From contig NHNW01000013.1 of assembly GCA_002786025.1 (NCBI GenBank), positions 1 to 64,000 on the forward strand: DNA of 64,000 nt. The letters are read 5' to 3'. This DNA is from Zasmidium citrigriseum (taxonomy: Eukaryota > Ascomycota > Dothideomycetes > Mycosphaerellales > Mycosphaerellaceae). The notes beneath the pieces are model-generated. The model did no database searches and was not told the DNA's origin. It saw nothing but the letters and a program-made list of their open reading frames with translations. The translations under genes were made by a program, and so were the position numbers. Shown one piece after another: positions 33,901 through 44,815 of the stretch. Position 1 is the first letter of the stretch. Every line of letters begins with the position of its first letter.

Positions 33901-34030
33901 GGTCGTAATCATTGTCCTCGTCGCCGGCGTCTTGTTGGCCGTAGTTCTGGTATTCGGTCGGGTCGTAGCTCTCGTCTTCGGCGGCGGCATCGAAGGTCGG
34001 CGGGTCCAGCGGATCGTACTCGTCCGCCAT
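30907..34030 (-). CDS. RNA14: mRNA 3'-end-processing protein Rna14 (CstF-77)
   Basis: Scaffold of cleavage factor IA for pre-mRNA cleavage and polyadenylation in the nucleus. Two exons (33248-34030 and 30907-33126) give 1000 aa. Residues 1-205 are an acidic, Pro/Gln-rich disordered head. HAT repeats begin near residue 220 (AWTTLIDHYVEKGQYDYARSVYDRFF) and continue to about residue 800 (Suf domain), followed by a low-complexity Pro-rich tail. The 121-bp intron is longer than its neighbours'. The join FPTA-LPMWIKRLQMEREL restores the HAT pattern, with a GCTAAC branch site 8 bp before the acceptor. An upstream in-frame ATG lies at 34060. It is divergent from Unc50. Confidence 0.9.
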
Positions 34031-34608
34031 GCTGGCGACTGGCGCCCGAGGCGCGCTCACAGGCTACTGACAGAGGGTAGTAGATGCGCTGTTGGGCGGC
34101 GCTCGAGGGAGACTGCGAACACGTGAAGTCACTGAGGCGGGGACGCTGTGGAAGGTGAGACTGGTGATGGTTTTTGATTGCGATATGCGCGCCGTATCTG
34201 ACTGTCGGATCGGGGGTGGGGTGGGATTGAGGCAGAAAGAAAGAAGGAGGGTGGAGGTGTTGGTGGTGGTGTGGTATGGATGCAGGCGCAAGCAGCAGCT
34301 GATGGAGCAAAGAAGTCGCGGCCGCTAGTGAACGCACAGACCATCTCGCTTAATCCCGCCGCCTGCAAACCTCCAACTGCGGCTCAAAGGGACGTGAATA
34401 GCAGAGTCATCATCCGCCTGGAGAGTACAACATTTGGAGAACTTTTTACTCGGAACGATAATACCACACTGCGTCCGTTTTCGAGACCGCCACGACCTGT
34501 CCATCTCTGGGAAATCGCCACCTATCCACGGGGGATGCTCCGGTGACACGCGACATCAACATCTCGAAGTCTTTCCCCAAAAGGGCCGCCCTCATAATCA
34601 TTTCCAAG
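34031..34608. other. Shared promoter region of Rna14 and Unc50
   Basis: 578 bp between divergent starts. Short frames only. It must contain both promoters and leaders; no specific element stands out. Confidence 0.55.
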
Positions 34609-35746
34609 ATGTCATCGACTCAACGGCGAGGTGGCAGTATGCGGATACCGCCATTCTTCCGGCGACTGTTCAAATTCAGATCCATGGACTTTGAAACAGT
34701 AAGCCTCCCTATTGAGCCAACTCTGGATGCCATCTGTGTTCTGGTCAAGGGGAAAGAGATCAGAACGCTGTCCCCGAGAACGTAGCGATGGACTATGCTT
34801 CCTATCAAGTCTTTGGTGACTTCCAAGCCGTGCCATGCATTGGGGATGACTGATCTACCAACTCCATCCGAGAAACGCGGGTCCTATCGAGACAAGGGCT
34901 AACGGGAGGCAAACAGGCAGTCTGGGAAATGACACATCTCATAATAGCCCCGAAGAAGGTCTTCAGGAACATCTACTACCATGTACGTCCAGACGACCTC
35001 AAACTCTCACATCTGTTCCTAATATTGCCACAGAAACAAACGAAAAACACCTATCACCGAGCAGATCCGGCCTTCTCATATCTGCTCTCCCTTTTCCTCG
35101 CATTGACTGGACTGGCTTGGGGTCTCGCATATGCCAACGGCTTCAGCAGGACGTTCTCTGTAGTCGTTGCCTTCGTCCTAGGCCACTTCCTGGGAACTTC
35201 ACTCATCATCTCAACAGCAATGTTCTTCCTCGTGGGCCGAGTACTGGGGAAGCGGAGACAGGGCCTCTTTGGACCACCCGTGGGCGGCGAAGAAGGGTTG
35301 GAGTTTGGCTATTGCTTCGATGTAAGCGATCCCCAGCAAGAAGATGGGTTCCTCGATGCTGACAAGAGTTCAGGTCTCAATCCGCGCCTTCCTCCCCGTC
35401 TGGGCATTTCTCTACGTCCTCCAATTCCTCTTGATGCCGCTGATAGCCCAAGACTACTGGGTCTCGAACTTCTTCGGAAACACAATGTACCTGCTCGCCC
35501 TGAGCTACTACTTCGTCATCACATTCCTCGGCTACAATGGTGGGCACATCCTCCATCACCACATCACTTTCAAACTCACTGACATGTCTCTCGCCAGCAC
35601 TCCCTTTTCTCAGCCGAACCGAGATCCTCCTCGCACCAATTCCGGTGTTGGTCATCATCTGGTTCATCAGCCTCTTCACTTTCGACTGCGCAACAAACCT
35701 GGCGCCGATTCTGTGGTGTGGCGTCAGTCTGCGGAAGCCTGTATAG
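34609..35746 (+). CDS. Unc-50/Gmh1 Golgi membrane protein
   Basis: Multi-pass Golgi protein of the UNC-50 family (yeast Gmh1, a partner of the Arf-GEFs Gea1/Gea2). Five exons: 34609-34698, 34917-34982, 35034-35321, 35374-35539 and 35598-35746, giving 252 aa. Exon 1 encodes a basic N-terminus (RIPPFFRRLFKFRSMDFE). The family signature spans the next junctions (MTHLIIAPKKVFRNIYYH, then KQTKNTYHRADPAFSYLL). Five hydrophobic segments follow, with landmarks FFGNTMYLLALSYYF and FLGYNALPFLSRTEILL. Intron 1 is 218 bp, much longer than the 51-58 bp of the others. All five exons are needed for the full family pattern. Confidence 0.92.
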
Positions 35747-36486
35747 ATATTATAGCCTTTGAGCGTTGTACAATAGCTGAGAAGCGAAAAGTCAATGAAA
35801 GCGTTTGTACACTAAACCCATCATCCTTCCATTCCAAGTTCTTGAAAATTCCGTTCCACTGATTCCCCGCCACCATCGTCAAACACCAGGCTCACACACA
35901 TGCAATCCTCTGGAGCATTAGCGCCAAAGAGATTCTTGGGTGACTTCCCGGCCTCCATCTAGAAGTCATGCAGCCGAGCAAGGTCGGATTGACGAGCCGT
36001 CATGCAAGAAGCATTCTCCATACACGCAGATAGGTCCAAGCTCATTTTCATACCCATCGCTCATTGGAAGCCACCGGAGCGATGGAGAAAGGTATGCGTG
36101 CGACTGAATGTCGAAGCTGCCTCCATCAATATCACGCCGGTCTACGGCAAGGTCTCATATGGAATGTTGACACGAGACGGGTCTATCTCACGACGATTGC
36201 CCAACATGGGGCGCATGGTCAAGGCCACAGTGGTCTGAATGGACTTTCATTGTGGCGGAGATAGTCAACAGGCTACATGTAAAATACAGGCTGCGCAGAT
36301 CATGGACGGCGAGTCGCGAAATGCTGCCTCATTCCCAGCTGCTTGCTCAGCGACTAGGTATCTCGCTGCATGTCTAGGGCAGTTAGTGTAGGGCAGTCAA
36401 CATATCCATCATATGATCATATCGAAGACGGAAGCGCAAAAGATCTCAAAGTCAAACATCATGTATTCACAAAGCCATCTACCCTC
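35747..36486. other. Intergenic between convergent genes, no gene seen
   Basis: 740 bp between the Unc50 and Gpi1 stops. Short conflicting frames only. Confidence 0.55.
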
Positions 36487-38744
36487 CTATCGACTCCACC
36501 AATACCCACCCGCCTCCTTCCCCTTCCCCTTCCCTCCTCCCTTCTTCCCTCCTCCACCAGGTCCGTTCACATGCCCATTAGCATGCGCCAAACCCTCCAT
36601 CTTCCCCTTCCCGTTCCGCTCCCCAGTCAGCAATTGCCAAAGCTCCCCAATCGTGACCCTCTGCACCGGCAGCATGCTATACTGCAAGCTATAAAGATTC
36701 TTCCTATGAATCGGAGGGACGAATTGGCCGGAGACGAGGCAGAGGAAGACGCGGGGCGAGAGGTAGTGTTTGCGGAGGCGGTGGCCGAGTTGGGCGTATT
36801 GGGAGAAGGTTTGGGAGAGCGGGAGCGGGATGGACTGCAAGATTATGTTAGTCGGGTGAAGGGTGGTATTTGGGGAGGTGGACTTACTTTGAGTTTGATG
36901 TACGAGACCGGCGCCGAAACGTGCTGTCCAGAAGGCGACGATGCAGAAAGCAATGCAGTAGGGGTATCTTGCAATTCAAATCGAATCCCACCAGGTAAAC
37001 GCCGAGAATCCTTGATGCGCAACATGAGCGCGAAGAGTGGAAAGTGGTTGAGGCAGGCCAGCCATGTGTCAAGCGCTGCCTTCAATGCGATGATGGCCAT
37101 GCGTGCCCCAGCAAATGTAGTGTAGAAGACCCCGACTGTCGGAAGCAAGAAGAAAAGTAAGGTGAACAGAATCGTTCCCAACAGCAGCTGATCCAGATCG
37201 TAGTCGCAGCTGTCGATACGGTTTCGCAAGACATTTCGCTTCTTGCCTCGGAAAAGGTGGAAGAGCGAGATGATGATCGTGAGCTGCCAATTGTATATCC
37301 GGGCAGAAGCGATGTAGAACGAGTACACATGTATCGTCAGGAGCGACAAAAGGTCCGAGAACATTGAGATCGGTAGACTGGCACCTGCAAAGCTCGACAT
37401 CCCAATGAGGCGAATGACGAATGGGAGGAATGGTCGAAGTTGCGACATGCAGCCATTCCAATAGTCGATAACCCAGAGGAACAGGTCTCCCAGAAATTGT
37501 GCAAGCTCGTTGTTCAGCTTCAAACCAGCCGGGTTGTTCGTGAGCCATGTAAGGGTCCGTTGCAGTCCTTCGATGGAGTATGTGTTCATGATGCTGTCAA
37601 CCCGCAGGGCAACGAAATCCACATTCTCGATGATGTAGGATCCGAGAGCTATGCCAATGATTACATCGTTCGCCACCAGCCAAAGGCTATTGAAAAAGCG
37701 AATGTAGTCCGGGTGGCTGTTCGTGATACTCTCCCAATCGCTCCGTCGCTTGTTCAAAGTGATATACTGGTCCGGCCAGTAGCAGAACTGCTGTAATCGT
37801 ATGTCGAGCTGTTGTGCTGTGGCCGAGACATCCTTGAGGGCGGCGTTGCCAAGTGGTCTCCAATCCAAGAATAAGAGTAGTCCTTCGGCTGCTATTCGAA
37901 TGGCCAACAAGTAGATGATCAGGACCTGAGACGCAAATGGCCAGACGTGATGCTTGAGTGTTTGCTTCGACCAGAGGATCACAAAGTCCCACATGTTCGT
38001 TGCAGACTCTACAACCCGTTCGCTGACGCTCAAGGTCCGCTTAGTCCTTTGACCCACCAGATGGATGTTTTGCTGCATCAAAGCGTCCAGCTCGGCTGAG
38101 CAGTTGATTTGCACCACGATGTCCTGGAGTGCAAGCTCCTTCTGTGTTCTTGGATGATGTATCACCGTGTGCTGCTTTAGCTTCTCTACCAGCTTCTCTT
38201 TCCTCTTCTTCTCGCGCTCCTCTTCTTTTTCTATGCTGTCGAAAGGAGGCACGCTGCCAAAAGCTCCACGCTTGTCACCCAAGGCAAGGGAGATGGGTGT
38301 AAGAGAGAAATACTGCATGCGTTTCGGGTCCGGTCTATCGAATGTTATGATTTGGAACGTTATGGCGGCATCCTGAGGGCAGTCGATTCGAGGGATGGTG
38401 CTTCGAGGGGCGGTATGGAGCGATAGCAGCCTAGGGTCGAAGGTACCACCCGCATGGTCGACGTTCAATGTGCCCAGCACTTGCAACGGCTTACTGCCGC
38501 AATGCTGAATGATCTTCTCCAAAGAGTGAGGACTGCCTCGAAAGAGATGTTGCACGCGCAATGCATGTTCAACGTTTCGGGCCTAAGACTTGTCAACGAG
38601 TTGTCCTGGAGACAAAGAGATGATACCAACCTCGACTCCTTGCAGGATGCCCACTACTAGGACATCTAGATCTGAGTTCCTCCATCCTACTAGAACTCCA
38701 GGTATTGTATCTCTCGGCGCATCAGATGGCCAGAATACGCGCAT
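36487..38744 (-). CDS. GPI1: Gpi1/PIG-Q subunit of GPI-GlcNAc transferase
   Basis: Subunit of the ER complex that makes GlcNAc-PI, the first step of GPI-anchor synthesis. Three exons: 38631-38744, 36888-38582 and 36487-36834, giving 718 aa. The N-terminus (MRVFWPSDAPRDTIPGVLVG) is typical. Multiple membrane helices start near residue 230, with the conserved core at about 310-480 (DVIIGIALGSYIIENV, NELAQFLGDLFLWVIDYW, TIHVYSFYIASARIYNWQL). The C-terminus carries SLQYSMLPVQRVTIGELW, then a Gly/Lys-rich tail. Introns are 48 and 53 bp, the first with a GTTGGT donor. A second in-frame ATG at 38768 would add eight residues. It pairs functionally with Gaa1 at 10.7-12.7 kb. Confidence 0.92.
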
Positions 38745-38792
38745 CAAGCCATGGTTGCGAGTGGTCATGCTCCCATCGCGGAGAGCTGTGTC

Positions 38793-39180
38793 TTAAAACG
38801 ATCCTCGTCGCCGCAGCTGTTCTCTTGCAGATATGCCTGCTTCTCGTGCTCGTGGATGCTGATGCCTGTTAGACCAATTGCTCTGCACGGCGTACACACT
38901 TCGCAGACTGACAAGCTCGGCTTCGCGAGCAGCGATGCGCTCAATGGGGATTAGAACGATGAGGAAGAAGATGGATAGAACGGCGAAGCCTTTGGCGGCG
39001 CGTGTCTTGATCAAATCAGCATTCAATTTGCGTATTCAATTTATGGTATGGTGTCCCTACAATGACGCCGTGATCCGCAGCGAAGATGGCGAGCTCATAC
39101 AGCCGAGTGACCAGATCCCAGCGGGCGGTGATGTAGCCAGCTAGAAAGATGCCAAAGGTGAGGACTGAGACGGGGTGCAT
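38793..39180 (-). CDS. Small two-helix membrane protein
   Basis: Unrecognised 110-aa protein from two exons (39061-39180 and 38793-39005; 55-bp intron with GTAGGG donor, TGCTGAT branch-like element and CAAG acceptor). Helix 1 is VSVLTFGIFLAGYITARW (about residues 4-21). Exon 2 opens TRAAKGFAVLSIFFLIVLI, giving helix 2 (about residues 45-60), followed by a charged tail. The joined frame has the even spacing of a real double-spanning protein. The stop lies only 48 bp upstream of the Gpi1 start on the same strand, so the Gpi1 leader must overlap this gene or be very short. The function is unknown. Confidence 0.5.
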
Positions 39181-39820
39181 GAAGCGACTTGCTCATGTCC
39201 AGCGCGCAGTCGCAGGCTCAGGCCGTGGAGGTGGAGTCGAGAAGGAGGCGGGCGTGGCCTTCGGAGGTGCGATTGGGGGCAGCGTTGCGCCGCGATGATT
39301 GAGTAGCCTGGTCGTCCTTCACGACACGGAGAAATTGGGCGCAGATTCGGCGATGGAGCGGACTGCCTCGTCGGCCATGTCGGTGGCGCCCGTAGAATTG
39401 GATGGTGGAGCAGTGAAGGAGGTGCGGCGCAAAGGCAATGATCCATCAATCAATCGAGGCCAAGCGAATTGCCCGCACGTGCCAGTGGATCCCTGTCCCA
39501 GACTGTGAGATCTCCAATCCTTCGACGCTGTTTGATATTCACGATCAACACCATCACATCATTCGCCTACGAAAGCTTTGAATACAGCTCATTGTAACGA
39601 CTGTTCGACACGTGCAAACGCGTTCGTCTTTGTTCGAACCCCAGCCATTCCCGGTCCCGGCACGCATCTCTGCGCCACGCGTCAACTTCATCTGTTCAGC
39701 ATCGCCAACGCCGCATTCGAGATCGGAGCAGTCAGGCGGAAACCGACAAGCCTTTCTTAAAACCACTGTTGCGACGGCTCAGATGATGCGCAGGAGATAG
39801 CATATCCACCATCAATCAAG
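39181..39820. other. Divergent intergenic region
   Basis: 640 bp between the small membrane-protein gene and the nucleoporin start. It should hold both promoters. Frames here lack coding character. Confidence 0.5.
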
Positions 39821-41982
39821 ATGGTCGTGTGCCAATACTTTCAGAAGGGGAACTGCAGATTTGGAGGTAGGAAAACAGATCGCATGTACATAGTAAATCG
39901 GTGCTGAAATGTTGAATAGACAGCTGCAGAAATGAGCATCCCAGAAACCTGCCCGCTCAGAATCGCTTTGCCCCGCTGCAAAATCCGGCAGGAGGACGAG
40001 GCCGGTCAGGAGCATTTGGTGAGTGAGCCCACAGGCATTCACGGGTAGCGGCATGAAACCACCAGCGAAGCCGCAAACGACTTTCAAAAAGTCAGAACCA
40101 ACACCCTCGATCTTGCGCCTCGATCTTGCAACTCGACAACACTCCACACCGCACTCCCGCGACCCATCATGCCGTTCAATAGTGGTACCAGGTGGCCGAC
40201 TACTAACGCAAAGGCAGGCCAAACCACCCAGAAGAATGACGAGTAAGTCCAGCAATCACCATGCCCTCGAGTCCATTCTAACAGCTTCCTAGATTCGGTG
40301 TCGATACGGACATCATCAAGGCAGACCTCACACACATTAACAACAACGGCGATCGCCCAGAATGGCCTCTCTCAGCATATGCGCCAGGCAGGAACCCGCC
40401 CCGCCAGCTGATCGAAGGCCCACTCGAGATCAGCCCCGAGGAGATGAGAGTCCAATGCTATCTCGCCCGATCGTCCGGCAAGGGAGACGAATATGTATGG
40501 CACTGCTCTTTCGATCCCGAGGGCAGCAACGACTAACTGTATTCCCAGATCAACCAGGAGAATGCGCTTCTCAAGCAATCGCAGCAGCAAGTCCAGACCA
40601 TCCTCAACGACCTCCAGGCGGCGAAGAACTATGTGCTCGAGGGAGTCAATCATCATCCCAACCGACTCGACATGGAGGTCAAGCCGACACAGAACTTTCC
40701 GTGGGTCAACAAGCCGGGCCCAACTCAGCAACCGCCAACGGGTGGATTTGGTCAGACTTCAGCTTTTGGGGGCGGTGGAACTAATTCTGGCGGTTTTGGA
40801 CAGCCGTCCACACTGGGCGGTTCCAAGCCTGCATTTGGAGCAGGCAGTACTACCCAAGGTTCGGCCTTTGGTCAGAGCACACCTCTGGGAGGTGCCTCTG
40901 CGTTTGGCCAAACGTCAGCATTGGGAGGCGCTGGTGGGTTCGGACAAGCATCAAAGCTAGGTGGTGGCGCGACCTTCGGCCAGGCATCGACACCAGCAGC
41001 AAACAGCCCCTTCGGAGGCGCTCAGAAACCGGCAGCATTCGGTCAAGCTTCAACACCAGCAAGCGGATTCGGATCGTCCCCAGCCTTCGGACAGTCAGGA
41101 TTTACTTCAGCAGCAGCGAAACCGGCATTTGGCGCTCCCACGCAACCCACATCAACATTTGGGCAGCCGGCTCAGAGCACATCAACTGTATTCGGTCAGC
41201 CCTCACAACCATCAGGCTTCGGTGCCGCGCAAACAGGCGGGTCGGCATTTGGTCAGCCCTCTGCTTTTGGCGCCAAACCATCACCCTTCGCTGCGGCTGC
41301 TCAGACTGGCCAGCAACAGGGACAATCGGCGACAGGAAGCACAGCATTCGGCCAGCCGTCCGCGTTCGGCGCCACCAAGCCCTCTCCCTTCGCTGCATCA
41401 GCACAAACACCACAACAATCCAGCAGTCCCTTCGCCCAGCAAGGCGCCACTTTCGGCACCAGCAGCTTCGGCGCAGCCTCCAAACCATCAGCATCCAGCC
41501 CCTTTGCCACCCAAAACCAGACGAACACAACAAGCGCCTTCGGAGCCTCATCCCAACCAGCAGCATCAAATACCACCGGAGGCTTCGGCACAGCATCCAA
41601 CACCTCCTCAGGCTTCGGCACCTCCACCACCCCCAGTGCCTTCGGCACCCAACCCCAACAAGCCCCCCGCGGCCCACGCACCATCCCCCAAACCTGGAAA
41701 GGTCACAAAGTCCTCCAAGAAGGCAGCCTGACCTACTACGAAATCCCCGCCAACAACCCCAAAGACCCGTCACAAATGAAACGCATAAGAATCTGGTTCC
41801 CCACCGGCGCCCCAGATCCAAAGGGCACCGAGTTCGCGGAAGCCCCGCCGGAGAAGTATGAGGGGCAGCTTGGGGAGACGCTGAAGAGTTTGTATGAGTT
41901 TGTTGCGACGCAGGGGGCGTTTAAGGAGGGTGTTATGCCGGAGATTCCGCCGAAGAGGGAGTGGATTAGTTGGGAGTTTTGA
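39821..41982 (+). CDS. CCCH zinc-finger FG nucleoporin (Amo1/Nup42 type)
   Basis: Cytoplasmic-face nuclear-pore protein related to fission-yeast Amo1 and yeast Nup42, which act in mRNA export. Five exons: 39821-39866, 39920-40018, 40218-40242, 40293-40494 and 40549-41982, giving 601 aa. The CCCH finger Cys-x8-Cys-x5-Cys-x3-His sits at residues 4-22 and is completed across intron 1 (NCRFGDSCRNEHP). After the acidic linker and a coiled coil (about 125-150) come dozens of FG/FGxx repeats (about 165-500), then a folded-looking C-terminus (TWKGHKVLQEGSLTYYEIP to WISWEF). The 199-bp intron 2 and 25-bp exon 3 are inferred from frame and a CTAAC branch site, and are the least sure part. Confidence 0.85.
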
Positions 41983-42514
41983 GGGGGGGGATGAGAGGTG
42001 GGCAGGAGGGAAATGGGGCTTGACTTGAATTGGTGTGACATCGCCAGTTCGCTCCACGCGTGTCGAATTCCTACCATCCTTCTGCTCGGGTTGGCAGGAA
42101 GGCTCTCTCCGCAGGAACAGTTGTCTCTAAGCTCACGAATGGCTTGTCACAAGCTTGACGCTTTGCGAAAGGGCCGGGGATCGCTGGGGATATCTTCCAA
42201 TCCGGCTGTGAACGAGGGGCCTCAAGAGAGAGAAATTTGAAGAGTGTAAGAGGATAGAACGAAGCTCGTACTGTACTGTACTGTCATGACCCAGATGCTT
42301 CCCGCCTGCAGCGCCTATACAACAAAAAAAGGCCTCATTCAATGCCGCGCTCGTATCCTTCAATCGTCTCGATGTGAAGTGTAGTAGAAAAGTAGAATTC
42401 CATGACTGATCAATGCGAGGCAGTCCATTAGCGACGCTGGCGCCCATTACGCCCAGAGAAACTCCATGCCATTCCGTTTCATTCCCGTGTCCCGTTCCGT
42501 AACCATAATCGCTC
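41983..42514. other. Intergenic between convergent genes, no gene seen
   Basis: 532 bp between the nucleoporin and Bsd2-like stops; presumably both 3' UTRs. Confidence 0.6.
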
Positions 42515-43651
42515 TTAAACGCTCTGTTCAGGCCGCTCGTTCTCGGCCACGACGGCAACACCCAACCCTCGGTCAGGCGATGATCGTACAAGCGCCTCTT
42601 GTCTCCGGGCTTTCATAAAGTCGGAGACCGCTCGGATCAATATAAACCAGCCAACAATCATCAAAACATAGGAAAGCCATTCGCTGGTGGATATGCCGCC
42701 GGCGCCGCCTGATACAACGTCGCCGCCGGCAACTTCGCTCGGGTCGAAGTCGTGGGAATTAGGGTCGTCCGGTACGCCGTCCATCGGTGCTCCGGGATTT
42801 CCTGGGTCGGGTACTGAAGGTCCTGGGGCGGAAGCGGCGTATCTCATTTGGAAACCGTATTGAACGAGTGTGATGCCCAGACCTGCTCGAGACCCGTGCT
42901 TTGCGGCGTGTGTGGTGTGTAGAAGGTAGGTAAGGAGGAAACCGATCAGCTGGAAGGACATGGAGATAAGGGCGTTCCAGATGAAAGAGAAGAGCGATCC
43001 AACAAGCAGACCGTCCACGAACACATCATCTGGGTTGCCTGTTGTGGCGTATGGTGAAAGGACCGTAGTCTCCCAGTATGGCGGTGTCGCATCTGCCGCA
43101 GCCTGTTCATAGGTCGGTGGTTTCTCCTCAAGGTCCTCCCCAGCCCGCGGCTTCGCGTTCAAGTTTGCCCATACTCCATCATTTGCACTGTTTCCAACTA
43201 CCCTTCCGCTCGATGCCTGTGGTGTGAAGTTCGGCAACTGCGTGGTCTGTCTCTGCGGTCCGTCGGGCCTTGGCGGGCTGCCGGACTGCGCTCCGTCCTG
43301 TGCGCTGGTGTTGTCGTTGCTCACGATTAATCGCCTTCGGTCCTGGACATCGTCGTCATCGTCGTCGGAGGGCGCGTCGAAGGCGTCGTCGAGGTCTCGT
43401 TCTTCCTCGCTCTGGCGGGCGTGATCCCGCGATGTTCGGCGCGATGAGGCTCGGGAGCGGAAGGAGGGTGGTGGCGAGTCGGGGATCGCGGTGGGAGAGG
43501 GACCAGTTACATGGTCGTCGCTGTCGTCTGTCGTAATCTGTAGATATGCCATATCAGCTGTCTGCCAAGTGTCCGTGGATATGCGATCGCTCGAGGAGGC
43601 GGTCGTCAGGCGGCGGCTATTACGTACCCGCTCATAGCGCTGAGAGCTCAT
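42515..43651 (-). CDS. Bsd2/Ndfip-family metal-homeostasis adaptor
   Basis: Golgi/endosome membrane adaptor that recruits Rsp5/Nedd4 ubiquitin ligase, as Bsd2 does for metal transporters. Single exon, 378 aa. The long cytosolic head is Ser/Asp-rich with an acidic run at about residues 96-101 and a PPxY motif at 178-181 (KPPTYEQ), the Rsp5-binding element. The conserved core (VDGLLVGSLFSFIWNALISM, about 212-231) opens a pair of helices, followed by HTTHAAKHGSRAGLGITLVQ and a third helix near 335-352. I start at MSSQRYERV (43651). An in-frame ATG at 43774 would add 41 residues of weak character. It is divergent from the Efm5-type gene. Confidence 0.85.
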   Translation of the reverse strand: MSSQRYERVRNSRRLTTASSSDRISTDTWQTADMAYLQITTDDSDDHVTGPSPTAIPDSPPPSFRSRASSRRTSRDHARQSEEERDLDDAFDAPSDDDDDDVQDRRRLIVSNDNTSAQDGAQSGSPPRPDGPQRQTTQLPNFTPQASSGRVVGNSANDGVWANLNAKPRAGEDLEEKPPTYEQAAADATPPYWETTVLSPYATTGNPDDVFVDGLLVGSLFSFIWNALISMSFQLIGFLLTYLLHTTHAAKHGSRAGLGITLVQYGFQMRYAASAPGPSVPDPGNPGAPMDGVPDDPNSHDFDPSEVAGGDVVSGGAGGISTSEWLSYVLMIVGWFILIRAVSDFMKARRQEALVRSSPDRGLGVAVVAENERPEQSV

Positions 43652-44033
43652 GGCTCTGGCGGCAGGCGGAGGAGGGTGTGCCAGTCGTGGAGTATGATCT
43701 GCTTGTATTTGTGAAGGCGAGCAGGAGATCTGGCGGGCGTGAAGAGGGAGTTTGTGAGCGGCGGCGGCGTACATGTAGGTAGATGGAGCGATGTCACCGG
43801 GCTGGCTTGGTCAGAGGAAGCGTCTAGAGACCCTGCTAGCCGCAGCCAATCAGCTGACACATGGCCCTTGCACCGCCACTGAACTGTAATTTTGACGCGC
43901 TTTGATTGACTTTTTGATTTGGCTCGTCCATTGTCACGAGCAAAGCCAGCGAGACGTCACCTCATCGCCGTCAGACGAGCCGCCTTGTCGATGCAGACGG
44001 AGAAGGATATCGTGAGAGTCTACGCCATCAAAA
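43652..44033. other. Shared promoter of Bsd2-like and Efm5-like genes
   Basis: 382 bp between divergent start codons; no distinct element recognised. Confidence 0.5.
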
Positions 44034-44815
44034 ATGCAAGAAGAGGAAGATGACATGTACGCTGGACGGCTTCAATATCTCGATAAGTGACTTACTGTTC
44101 CAGCCGCCTGCCAGCCGACACATTGGCTCTGCTGGACGAGTTCAACCGCGAGAAGGATGCCAGAGCAAAGCACTTCGAAGATTTGAAGACGGCAGCAGAA
44201 GATGTCTTTCAGGCAACCAGCGACGGCAAGCTCAGCATGGACCTGTTTGGAGAGGACTGGAACGTCTCGCAGTTCTGGTACACAGATGCCACTGCAAATC
44301 TCCTCGCACGGCAGCTGTTGAAGGACTGCACTGGAGAGTCGGCGATCGCTGTCGTGTCTGCTCCCAGCGTCTACGTGGCATTGCGAAACATCCTGGCAGA
44401 CCAAGACTCAACAACCACGCCACAGCTGTGCTTATTGGAGTACGACAGGCGATTTGAGGTGGTAGGCTCCGACTTCCAGTTCTACGACTTCCAGCAGCCA
44501 TTGCGTCTGCCTGTCAGCCTTAAAGGCAAGTTTGACAGGATCATCTGCGATCCGCCATTCCTGTCTGAAGACTGCCAGACCAAGGCGGCTCTCACAGTAC
44601 GATATCTTGCAAAGAATTGGTCCAACGAGGCAGAGGGTGGCGTTCGCTTCATTTCTTGCACCGGCGAGAGAATGGAGTCGACCATTTTGAAGTTGTATAG
44701 CAAGATCGGAACCAGGACGACAGACTTCGACCCAGAACACAGCAAAGGATTGAGCAACGAGTTCAGGTGCTATGCGAACTTCGAATGCGAAGATTGGGCA
44801 TGGCGGAAACCCTGA
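44034..44815 (+). CDS. EFM5: Efm5-type protein-lysine N-methyltransferase
   Basis: SAM-dependent methyltransferase of the N6AMT2/EEF1AKMT1/Efm5 family, which methylates a lysine of elongation factor eEF1A. Two exons (44034-44056 and 44104-44815; 47-bp intron) give 244 aa against about 248 in yeast. The acidic N-terminus leads into RLPADTLALLDEF, then the family block DWNVSQFWYTDATANLLARQ. The catalytic DPPF motif is in FDRIICDPPFLSEDC (about residue 165), followed by YFA-type C-terminal elements (RCYANFECEDW). Length and all landmarks fit the family. Confidence 0.92.

Noticed and set aside
41102..41821. Long frames opposite and beside the FG-repeat region
   Set aside because: They arise from the biased repeat composition of the nucleoporin exon on both strands.
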